A stretch of 16,941 nt of DNA from CAYMKL01 sp964390805 (GTDB lineage Bacteria; Chloroflexota; Anaerolineae; VGOG01): positions 1 to 16,941 of the forward strand of contig CAYMKL010000140.1 in NCBI GenBank assembly GCA_964390805.1, read 5' to 3'. Positions within the stretch are counted from its first letter, which is position 1. Each line of letters opens with the position of its first letter. The notes under the pieces were generated by a model. It searched no databases. It was given only the letters and a program-made list of their open reading frames with translations, and had not been told where the DNA came from. Both the position numbers and the translations under genes were made by a program. Below, one piece after another: positions 6,462 to 12,508 of the stretch.

Positions 6462-7814
6462 ATGAGAGTTCGTCGTCTCAGTCAGATGACCACAGATGAG
6501 ATAGCTGAATTGAAGAAGAGATCAGGATTAGATATCGAGGGGCTCTTGCCCTCGATAAAGCCTATCGTCGAGGACGTGAGGGCGCGGGGCGATGCTGCCC
6601 TCCTCGAATACACAGCCCGTTTCGACGGCGTGCGCCTCTCCGCCGCGGAGCTCAAGGTCTCCGCGGCGGAGATTAAGCACGCCTATGAGCAAGTGAGTCC
6701 GGAGACTCTGGACGCCTTTCGCCAGTCGGCGCGAAACGTCCGCAGGTTTCAGGAGCGAAGCATGCCGGAGGGGATGTGGCTGACGGATATCGTCGAGGGG
6801 GTGCTGGTAGGGCAGAGGGTAACGCCTATCGAGTCGGTGGGCTTGTACGTTCCTGGTGGCAAAGGGGACTTCCCCTCAGTGATGCTGATGCTGGGGATTT
6901 GTGCCCAAGTGGCTGGGGTGAGGAAAATCGTGGCCTGTACCCCTCCCAGCCCCCCCTCGGTCCCCCCCAATTCTGGGGGGGAAGTCCTGACTCGCGAGGG
7001 GAGTGTCAACAGCGGAACGCTGGTGGCCGCCGACCTGGCTGGCGTGACGGAGGTCTACAAGGTCGGCGGGGCTCAGGCCATCGCTGCAATGGCTTTCGGA
7101 ACCGAGACCGTGCCCAAGGTGGACAAGATCATGGGACCTGGCAGCCCCTATGTGATGGCAGCCCGGCAACTAGTGGCTGGGGTCGTGGATTTGGGAAATG
7201 TGGCGGGACCCAGCGAAGCCATTATCCTGGCTGATGGGAAGGCCGACCCCCGGAACGTGGCCCTGGACCTGCTCGTCCAAGGGGAGCACTCCAAAGATGC
7301 CGCCTCCCTGCTGGTGACCCATAGCCAGAAGCTGATTGAGCGCGTCCAAGAAGCTCTGCCCGAACTGCTCGCTGAACTGCCCGATGAGCGACAGCAGATA
7401 TGTGAGGCCGTGCTATCCCAGTACGGCGGCGCCGTCCTGACCGAATCCCTTGCCCAAAGCATCGAGTTCGTCAACGATTACGCGCCGGAGCACTTGCAGT
7501 TGGCCGTCCAGAATCCCTTGGCGGTGCTGTCACGGATACGCAATGCTGGGACCATCCTTTTGGGCCAGAGGACAACATTCACCTTCGGCGACTTCTCCCT
7601 GGGGCCGACCAATGTCATCCCCACCGGCGGCTTCGCCAGGGTTCAGTCTCCCGTATCCGTCCACGACTTTCTGAAGCACAACTCAGTATGCTGTGTCCTC
7701 GACGGCACTGGTTTCGATGCCCTGGCCGAGGGTGCTGCGGCCTTTGCCGAGTACGAGGGTTTCCCCGCTCACTCTATGGCGGTGCGGAAGAGGAGGAACG
7801 AGGCGACGAGTTAA
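6462..7814 (+). CDS. hisD: Histidinol dehydrogenase, divergent form
   Basis: HisD catalyses the two-step NAD- and Zn-dependent oxidation of histidinol to histidine. Motifs are ESVGLYVPGGKGDFPSVMLM (124-143), VGGAQAIAAMAFGTETVPKV (201-220), GPGSPYV (225-231), GNVAGPSEAIILAD (245-258), Gln273/His276 in QGEH, the catalytic Glu343-His344 in APEHL (341-345), Asp377 in GDF, and EGFPAH (432-437) with the last Zn ligand His437. The segment GPTNVIPTGG (381-390) has Asn384 where classical HisD has the substrate-binding His of GPNHVLPT, and GPGSPYV replaces GPGNxYV. It therefore resembles a divergent HisD-like subfamily. Twelve residues (163-174) come from the C7/G7 element, placed after VACTPP. At 450 aa it is slightly long. 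It is the only hisD in the operon, so it is probably functional. Confidence 0.9.
   Translation: MRVRRLSQMTTDEIAELKKRSGLDIEGLLPSIKPIVEDVRARGDAALLEYTARFDGVRLSAAELKVSAAEIKHAYEQVSPETLDAFRQSARNVRRFQERSMPEGMWLTDIVEGVLVGQRVTPIESVGLYVPGGKGDFPSVMLMLGICAQVAGVRKIVACTPPSPPSVPPNSGGEVLTREGSVNSGTLVAADLAGVTEVYKVGGAQAIAAMAFGTETVPKVDKIMGPGSPYVMAARQLVAGVVDLGNVAGPSEAIILADGKADPRNVALDLLVQGEHSKDAASLLVTHSQKLIERVQEALPELLAELPDERQQICEAVLSQYGGAVLTESLAQSIEFVNDYAPEHLQLAVQNPLAVLSRIRNAGTILLGQRTTFTFGDFSLGPTNVIPTGGFARVQSPVSVHDFLKHNSVCCVLDGTGFDALAEGAAAFAEYEGFPAHSMAVRKRRNEATS
6949..6984. repeat. C7/G7 palindromic element in hisD
   Basis: The element reads G-C7-TCGGT-C7-AATTCT-G7-AAG, 36 bp or 12 codons, and is translated as SPPSVPPNSGGE. 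It differs from the inverted hisF copy at two positions only, both next to the loop. The second C7 and the G7 give a 7-bp GC stem with a 6-nt loop. It falls in the loop between VACTPP and the LVAADLAGV helix, where family members vary in length. Confidence 0.93.
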
Positions 7815-7835
7815 CGAGTCAACGAGGAACGAGGG
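7813..7835. repeat. AACGAGN array downstream of hisD
   Basis: AACGAGTC, AACGAGG and AACGAGGG lie in tandem just after the hisD stop, and a related GACGAGTT (7804-7811) forms the last codons of hisD. This is another degenerate 7-8 nt array at a gene junction. No terminator hairpin was recognised for the his operon here. Confidence 0.7.
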
Positions 7836-7847
7836 TTCGTTGTCTCA

Positions 7848-7876
7848 TTGCCAAGAACATAGAAAAGTAGTATAAT
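7848..7876 (+). promoter_or_regulatory. Sigma-70-type promoter of argS
   Basis: TTGCCA (7848-7853) and TATAAT (7871-7876) are separated by exactly 17 bp. Transcription should begin near 7883, which leaves a short leader with AGGGGGAG (7901-7908) just before the ATG at 7911. This argues against the earlier in-frame ATGs at 7875 and 7878, which overlap or lie upstream of the expected transcript start. Confidence 0.82.
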
Positions 7877-7910
7877 GATGTTGTTTTCAGGGCATCTCGT
7901 AGGGGGAGAA

Positions 7911-9593
7911 ATGATCCAGCATAAGATCGCCGAGTTGATTCAAAAAGCCATGCGAAAGGCTCAGAAGAAGGGCGACCTGCCCTCTTTCACCATCCCCGAA
8001 ATCCCCCTGGAGCACCCCAGGCAGGCTGAGCACGGCGACTACGCCACGCCTATCTGCCTGCAACTGGCCAGGCTGGCCCGCATGGCTCCCGTCAAGATAG
8101 CTGACATACTAGTCAAGTATCTGCCTGAGACTGACTATTTGGGCAAGATAGAGATAGCTCATCCTGGCTACATTAACTTCACTTTTGACGAGGCCTGGCT
8201 GGCTCAGCAGGTGGAGGCAATACTAACTGCTGGAGGGAGCTATGGCAACATTGATATCGGCCACGGCAAAAAGGTGCAGGTGGAGTACGGCAGCGCCAAT
8301 CCCACTGGCCCGTTGCACGTGGGCAGCGGGCGCAACGTGGTGTTAGGTGATACCTTGGCCAACGTGCTGGAGGTGGCTGGCTATGACGTCCGGCGGGAGT
8401 ACTACGTCAACGACGCCGGCTCTCAGATGCGCTTATTCTACGAGACCCTGTACGCTCGCTACGCCCAGGCTCTTGGCCAGGAGGCTGAGTTCCCTGAGGG
8501 AGGCTATGCGGGCCAGTACATGGTCAAGTGGGGGCAAGAGATCGCCGAGGAGGAGGGCGACAAGTACGTGCAACCTGCGGTTGCCTCCATGCCCCGCGCT
8601 GAGGCGGTGACGGCCATCGGCAAAGCGGGGCTGGCGAAGGCGCTGGATTGCATCAAAGGCGATGTGGAGCTATTGGGCGTGCATTATGATCGCTATTATT
8701 CCGAACAGAGCCTCTACGACGATGGCTACTTCGCCAGGATCATGACCATTCTGCGCCAGGGCGGACACATCGTCGAGCGAGAGGGGGCGATATGGTTCAC
8801 GGCCACTGAGTTGGGCGGGGACAAGGACGAGGTTATTATTCGTTCCGATGGTGAGCCGGGCTACTTCGCTTCGGACATCGCCTATCACTACAACAAATTC
8901 GTGACGCGGGGCTTCGATTGGGTCATTGATATCTGGGGCGCGGATCATCAAGGCCACGTCCCTCGGATGAAGGCCATGATGCGGTCGCTAGGACTGGACC
9001 CGGAGACACTCACCCTGATCATCTACCAGTTGGTCACCCTCAGGCGGAGCGGGGAGGTGGTGCGTCTCTCCCGGCGCACTGGCGACATCATCACCCTGCG
9101 GGAGGTCATCGAGGACGTGGGGCCCGATGCGGTGCGCTTTTTCCTGCTGTCCCGCGCTGCCGACAGCCAGATGGACTTCGACCTGGACCTGGCCGTGGAA
9201 CAGTCGGCCGAGAACCCTGTCTACTACGTCCAATACGGCCATGCCCGCATTGCCAGCATCCTGCGCTACGCCACAGAGCGGGTTCCCGATGTCGCAGATG
9301 GTGATGTGCTGCTGTTGCAACATCCTGCCGAGTTAGCCCTCATCCGCCAGATGCTGCTGTTGTCCGAGGTGCTGGAGCAGGCCGTCGAGAACCTGGCTCC
9401 CCACCACCTGACCTACTACGCCCAAGACCTGGCTAGCGCCTTTCACTCATTCTACAAAGAGTGCCGCGTCGTCTCCTCCGACCCCGCCGAGGCCGAACTG
9501 AACAAAGCCCGCCTCAAGTTGGCCTTGGCGGCCAAGATCGTGTTGGCCAAGACTCTGAAACTGATGGGCATGACTGCACCGGAGAGGATGTGA
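7911..9593 (+). CDS. argS: Arginyl-tRNA synthetase
   Basis: This class I synthetase charges tRNA-Arg. The order is canonical. The N-terminal tRNA-recognition domain begins MIQHKIAELIQKA and contains HPRQAEHGDYAT (35-46). The catalytic domain has EYGSANPTGPLHVGSGRN (125-142) and REYYVNDAGSQM (162-173), then YFASDIAYHYNKF (318-330) and WGADHQGHVPR (342-352). The KMSKS-equivalent is VRLSRRTGD (384-392). The helical anticodon-binding domain begins around NPVYYVQYGHARI (435-447) and ends MGMTAPERM. The protein is 560 aa, normal for the family. The HIGH motif reads HVGS (136-139), so the second His is Ser, and there is no canonical KMSKS; loss of KMSKS is common in ArgS, the His change less familiar. 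The ATG at 7911 is chosen from the promoter position and homologous N-termini. Confidence 0.95.
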   Translation: MIQHKIAELIQKAMRKAQKKGDLPSFTIPEIPLEHPRQAEHGDYATPICLQLARLARMAPVKIADILVKYLPETDYLGKIEIAHPGYINFTFDEAWLAQQVEAILTAGGSYGNIDIGHGKKVQVEYGSANPTGPLHVGSGRNVVLGDTLANVLEVAGYDVRREYYVNDAGSQMRLFYETLYARYAQALGQEAEFPEGGYAGQYMVKWGQEIAEEEGDKYVQPAVASMPRAEAVTAIGKAGLAKALDCIKGDVELLGVHYDRYYSEQSLYDDGYFARIMTILRQGGHIVEREGAIWFTATELGGDKDEVIIRSDGEPGYFASDIAYHYNKFVTRGFDWVIDIWGADHQGHVPRMKAMMRSLGLDPETLTLIIYQLVTLRRSGEVVRLSRRTGDIITLREVIEDVGPDAVRFFLLSRAADSQMDFDLDLAVEQSAENPVYYVQYGHARIASILRYATERVPDVADGDVLLLQHPAELALIRQMLLLSEVLEQAVENLAPHHLTYYAQDLASAFHSFYKECRVVSSDPAEAELNKARLKLALAAKIVLAKTLKLMGMTAPERM

Positions 9594-9596
9594 CCG

Positions 9597-9655
9597 TTGA
9601 GTTTCGTGCTGTGAGTTTAGGGTTGCGGGGCTCGAAACTCACAACTCAGAACTCG
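9597..9655. repeat. ACTCACA-type repeats and inverted repeat after argS
   Basis: TGAGTTTCG (9598-9606) can pair with CGAAACTCA (9633-9641), while GTGAGTTT (9611-9618) can pair with AAACTCAC (9635-9642), so two alternative stems compete. The right half is a heptamer-like series, AACTCAC, AACTCAG, AACTCGA. There is no T-run, so it is not a clear terminator. Confidence 0.6.
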
Positions 9656-9701
9656 ACACCCCATACCAATCCGTTAAATCCTGCAGTCCGTTGTTCCTCG
9701 T

Positions 9702-9730
9702 TTGACAACTTCAGATGTTCGCAGTATAAT
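9702..9730 (+). promoter_or_regulatory. Consensus sigma-70 promoter of tRNA-Val
   Basis: TTGACA (9702-9707), a 17-bp spacer and TATAAT (9725-9730) form a perfect consensus. The predicted start lies around 9737, only a few bases before the mature tRNA 5' end at 9741. Confidence 0.9.
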
Positions 9731-9740
9731 CAAGACTGAA

Positions 9741-9814
9741 GGGCGAATAGCTCAGTTGGATAGAGCGCTTCCCTTACAAGGAAGAGGTCACAGGTTCAAG
9801 TCCTGTTTCGCCCA
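9741..9814 (+). tRNA. tRNA-Val(UAC)
   Basis: The cloverleaf can be drawn fully: acceptor GGGCGAA/TTCGCCC (9741-9747, 9807-9813), D stem GCTC/GAGC (9750-9753, 9763-9766), and anticodon stem CTTCC/GGAAG (9768-9772, 9780-9784). The anticodon loop is CTTACAA, with anticodon TAC at 9775-9777. The T stem is ACAGG/CCTGT with loop TTCAAGT. The discriminator is A9814 and is followed by CCT, so CCA is not fully encoded and the 3' end needs the CCA-adding enzyme. Confidence 0.97.
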
Positions 9815-9841
9815 CCTTAGTAGATAATGACGCTCAAAACG

Positions 9842-9875
9842 AAAGGTTCTGGCGAACCATCCGTCAGAACCTTTT
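9842..9875. terminator. Intrinsic terminator after tRNA-Val, probably bidirectional
   Basis: AAAGGTTCTG (9842-9851) pairs perfectly with CAGAACCTTT (9865-9874), followed by one more T. On the minus strand the stem is followed by CGTTTTG, so it may also stop transcription arriving from the truncated regulator gene. A second small hairpin, GCCAAA/TTTGGC (9882-9887, 9893-9898), lies beside it. Confidence 0.8.
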
Positions 9876-9922
9876 GCATAGGCCAAACGAGGTTTGGCAC
9901 AACCATTTGGGGATGTGGACTC

Positions 9923-10348
9923 TTATTGCAGGCGGCGCATCACTTTCTGCGCCACCGGCCGGCTGAGCCATCCCACTTCTCCCCGCGCCACGCCCCGCAC
10001 GGCGGCGACGATGGCTTCGGTGGCCTCCTCTTTCAACAGGTACCCGGCTGCCCCTGCCTCCAGCAGCCCGAAGATGTATTGATCGTCATCGTGGCTGCTC
10101 AGGGCCAGGATCCGCACGGGCGATCTGGCGGCCTGCAGCCGCCGCGCCACCTCCACGCCCGTCAGGCCGGGCATCTCCATGTCCAACAGCAAGACGTCGG
10201 GGGCCATCTCCTCAACCAGCCGCAGGGCCTCCTGGCCATCGCTGGCCTCGGCCACCACGACCAGGTCTGGGGCTCGTTCCAGCAGGGTACGGATGCCCTC
10301 TCGCACCACGGGATGGTCCTCGGCCAGCACGACACGGATGGTTTTCAT
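9923..10348 (-). pseudogene. Truncated response regulator copy: receiver domain only
   Basis: From the ATG at 10348 the 141 residues are those of the complete NarL-type regulator at 12509-13147 with two changes (Thr3 for Pro, Arg130 for Gln). Receiver residues Asp11, the phosphoacceptor Asp56 (LLLDMEMP) and Lys106 (YLLKEEA) are intact. Copy identity stops at 9926, and a TAA follows at once, exactly where the linker to the DNA-binding domain should begin. The frame remains open upstream to 10492, but no ribosome-binding site precedes 10348. It is most simply a partial gene duplication. It could still make a stand-alone receiver that competes for phosphoryl groups from the neighbouring kinase. 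Confidence 0.75.
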
Positions 10349-10603
10349 TTCAGATTTCGTTAGTGGCTGCATTTTGAATGATTGCCGCGCGGTCATGTTG
10401 GTCAGCGATGTGTCACCCAGCAGTACGTTGAACAGGCTGTTGTCCACATCCAGGGAGACGGCGTTGGCGCATGACACTGAAAACCGGTCCAATCTGCGTC
10501 CAGGCTGAGATTGGACCGGTTTCTTAGAAACGTCTTGCGGTACGGGAGGGCCTATCAGGAGCGTATTCCGGGGTGCGCCCGTGTCATCCCCGGAAAGAGG
10601 AGA
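10349..10603. other. Gap between the truncated regulator and the collagen-like gene
   Basis: This gap holds the strong hairpin at 10482-10523 and little else that is recognisable. On the minus strand, 10349-10480 stays open in frame with the truncated regulator and has codon choice rich in G/C at third positions (for example around SLDVDNSLFNVLLGDTSLTN). It could be a leftover piece of an unidentified gene fused to the receiver domain. I do not recognise its family. Confidence 0.45.
10482..10523 (-). terminator. Hairpin terminator of the collagen-like gene
   Basis: AAACCGGTCCAATCT (10482-10496) pairs with AGATTGGACCGGTTT (10509-10523), a perfect 15-bp stem with a 12-nt loop. Read on the minus strand it ends in TTTT followed by C, so it should terminate transcription of the gene ending at 10604. 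On the plus strand the tail is TTTCTT. Confidence 0.8.
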
Positions 10604-12115
10604 TCAACCCCCGCTAGGCGCCGGGAAGACGACCCACACACCATGGTAAAACCTTCCGGTAGATGACTTCAACTCGAGCCAACATTCTTCTTCCCCCTGG
10701 AAGGGGAAGCCATCCGTGCGACGTAGATTGAACGTGAAGTTGGCTTGCTCCCAATTATTCAATGTCACACTCTGGGCGACTACTGGTTCGATGCCAAGCG
10801 AGCACTGCGTAACCGTAACAATGTAGTTCGAGCGCTGGTCTCCATAGTTTATGATTCTCGTATGTAGTTGAGTTTCGGTTGCCCCGGGCGCATAGTCCGC
10901 TATGCTGGCCTCCTCTATTATGCCTATGGCTTCCGTCATCATCTCCTTCACGAAAGCCTCGTCTATGGTACACCTCACCAGCGAGTCCTTGAGCAGCACA
11001 CATCTGGCATTTATGTTGCCATTGTAATCATCCATGTACCTTGAGTCTTGCAACGGATAGGAAGGTGAAAGTGCCATGTTTAGCACGTCAGAGCCTACGC
11101 CTACCTCATATTCCTCAAACTTCACGCAGACGAAATATGCACCAGTTGAATGGGTTCCGCCCGGGCACGGCGCTGTTTGTTTCCCTACATAGATGGATGT
11201 AGTATCTTCGGTTGCTACGCTTACGGCCTCGAGCATAATCTCTTGTCCTTCCGTCACTTCCATGAGGATGTGGGATTTTAGTTGACTGTTGCACTCAAAG
11301 CCATCTCCTACGTTTACACATTCCATTACGGTGCTTACTCCTAAAACCCCTGAGGCATAGAGACCAATGGGCCCTGGCGGGCCTTGCGCTCCCTGGCAGT
11401 CCAGGATGTCGACTGTGTCGTCCTCGTTGATGTCCTCGTCAGGTAAGTCGGCCACGCCATTGCCGTTCAGGTCCCAGCAGGCGGTGCCAGCGTCACCCTG
11501 CGGGCCTTGCGGGCCGGTCTCGCCCTGAGGGCCTTGTGGGCCGGTCTCGCCCTGTGGGCCTTGCGGGCCAGTTTCACCCTGCGCTCCCTGGCAATCCAGG
11601 ACATCGGCCACGCCATCCTCGTTGATGTCCTCGTCAGGTAAGTCGGCCACGCCATTGCCGTTCAGGTCCCAGCAGGCGGTGCCAGCGTCACCCTGCGGGC
11701 CTTGCGGGCCGGTCTCGCCCTGAGGGCCTTGTGGGCCGGTCTCACCTTGCGGACCTTGCGGGCCGGTCTCACCCTGTGGGCCTTGCGGGCCAGTCTCGCC
11801 CTGCGGCCCTGTGGGTCCTGGCGGCCCGACGATGCTCCACTCGAAGGGCGTTTCCTTCTCCTTGCACTCAAAGCCCTCAGGGACGATGCGAAGCTGTCCA
11901 TTCTGCTTCACACAGGCCCGGATTTCCTCGCTCCATGATACAACCGTTTCGTTGTGCTTGCACTCCGTGGGATCGCTGACAATGCGGAACTTGCCATTCT
12001 CCTTGACGCAGGCGTAGTAGGTGTGGTTATCCTGGGCCACAGCCCAGGTTACCCCCGCTACCAGCACCATGGCCAGCACCGCGCCTACCACCACGAGTCT
12101 GTTTGAGAGTTTCAT
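10604..12115 (-). CDS. Secreted collagen-like protein with DxNxNG modules
   Basis: The 503-aa product begins with a signal peptide (MKLSNR, then a hydrophobic core to ~TWAVA, residues 1-27). Two related ~33-residue repeats follow: YYACVKENGKFRIV..ECKHNE and IRACVKQNGQLRIV..ECKEKE (33-93). Gly-X-Y collagen tracts, mostly GETGPQGPQ, lie at 97-145, 177-210 and 242-251. Between them sit two copies of a module bounded by cysteines (C148-C175, C213-C240), each with DLNGNGVADLPDEDINED, probably a disulfide-closed Ca-binding loop. The C-terminal ~250 residues look beta-rich, with eight further cysteines and a last domain containing VTVTQCSLGIEPVVAQSV (433-450). No membrane anchor or sorting motif is seen at the C-terminus. 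AGGAGGA (complement of 12121-12127) supports the ATG at 12115. A role in adhesion or surface layers is inference. Confidence 0.88.
   Translation of the reverse strand: MKLSNRLVVVGAVLAMVLVAGVTWAVAQDNHTYYACVKENGKFRIVSDPTECKHNETVVSWSEEIRACVKQNGQLRIVPEGFECKEKETPFEWSIVGPPGPTGPQGETGPQGPQGETGPQGPQGETGPQGPQGETGPQGPQGDAGTACWDLNGNGVADLPDEDINEDGVADVLDCQGAQGETGPQGPQGETGPQGPQGETGPQGPQGDAGTACWDLNGNGVADLPDEDINEDDTVDILDCQGAQGPPGPIGLYASGVLGVSTVMECVNVGDGFECNSQLKSHILMEVTEGQEIMLEAVSVATEDTTSIYVGKQTAPCPGGTHSTGAYFVCVKFEEYEVGVGSDVLNMALSPSYPLQDSRYMDDYNGNINARCVLLKDSLVRCTIDEAFVKEMMTEAIGIIEEASIADYAPGATETQLHTRIINYGDQRSNYIVTVTQCSLGIEPVVAQSVTLNNWEQANFTFNLRRTDGFPFQGEEECWLELKSSTGRFYHGVWVVFPAPSGG
11390..11755. repeat. 195-bp tandem duplication in the collagen-like gene
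   Basis: Positions 11421-11548 match 11616-11743 without a difference (128 bp), at an offset of 195 bp or 65 codons. The unit is one DxNxNG module plus one collagen tract. The flanks are similar but diverged, and the second module has EDDTVDILDC where the first has EDGVADVLDC. The copy number of this unit could vary between strains. Confidence 0.88.
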
Positions 12116-12352
12116 TGATTTCCTCCTATCTGTTGTGGAAAATCTGCTAAGTGGAAAACGATGTGCGAAATGGTCTCTGGGCCTCACCTCCTTCCAAAGC
12201 TGAAATGATAGTTGCTCGCGACCCAATAATACAACATCATGGGCCGATTTCTTGCCAGTCCATGTGGGAGTCTCACCTATAGGATACCATATTCTTCCTC
12301 CCACCACAACGGTCAGATTACCAGTCTTTCCCCTGTCTCTTTTACCAGGTAC

Positions 12353-12374
12353 CACCTGTCAGATCTGACAGGTG
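12353..12374. promoter_or_regulatory. Perfect 22-bp palindrome
   Basis: CACCTGTCAGA followed by TCTGACAGGTG is fully self-complementary with no loop. It lies about 240 bp upstream of the collagen-like start and about 70 bp past the terminator of the regulator gene. It could be an operator for a dimeric regulator or a member of a dispersed extragenic palindrome family; only one copy is present in this window. Confidence 0.6.
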
Positions 12375-12441
12375 CCGCCAGGATATCGCCGCCCGGGAGA
12401 GCAGATGGCCTCAAACCGAATGGGGCATGCTCGAAAAAAAG

Positions 12442-12481
12442 AAGGGTTCTCTTGCGACCTCACCTTTGCAAGAGAACCCTT
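12442..12481 (-). terminator. Strong intrinsic terminator of the response regulator
   Basis: AAGGGTTCTCTTGC (12442-12455) pairs perfectly with GCAAGAGAACCCTT (12468-12481), a 14-bp stem with a 12-nt loop. On the minus strand it is followed by C and seven T. It lies 27 bp after the regulator stop and separates the two-component genes from the collagen-like gene. Confidence 0.92.
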
Positions 12482-12508
12482 CGTGATTCCGACCCCGCCA
12501 GCTTGAGC

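Larger units (their letters stand above)
12116..12508. other. Intergenic region between collagen-like gene and response regulator
   Basis: This 393-bp region contains no convincing gene. From right to left it holds the regulator's terminator (12442-12481), a perfect 22-bp palindrome (12353-12374), a minus-strand AT-rich TATTAT around 12226-12231 that could be a -10 element without a good -35, an unused full-length Shine-Dalgarno sequence (AAGGAGGTGA, complement of 12184-12193), and the real ribosome site of the collagen-like gene. The promoter of the collagen-like gene should lie here, but I cannot place it firmly. Confidence 0.6.

Noticed and set aside
6949..6984. C7/G7 hairpins considered as transcription terminators within his genes
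   Set aside because: No T-run follows them, and they lie inside intact coding sequence with functional genes downstream. A pausing effect cannot be excluded.
7875..7910. Upstream in-frame start for argS giving MMLFSGHLVGGE
   Set aside because: The start codon overlaps the TATAAT box and precedes the expected transcript start. The ATG at 7911 has a purine-rich site and matches family N-termini.
11480..11830. Repeated GGGCCTTGCGGGCC-type DNA as a mobile or regulatory repeat
   Set aside because: It is explained by Gly-Pro-Gln collagen codons in the minus-strand gene.
12116..12355. N-terminal extension of the collagen-like protein up to 12355
   Set aside because: The ATG at 12115 has a strong ribosome site and begins a normal signal peptide; the extension crosses the palindrome and has no family features.
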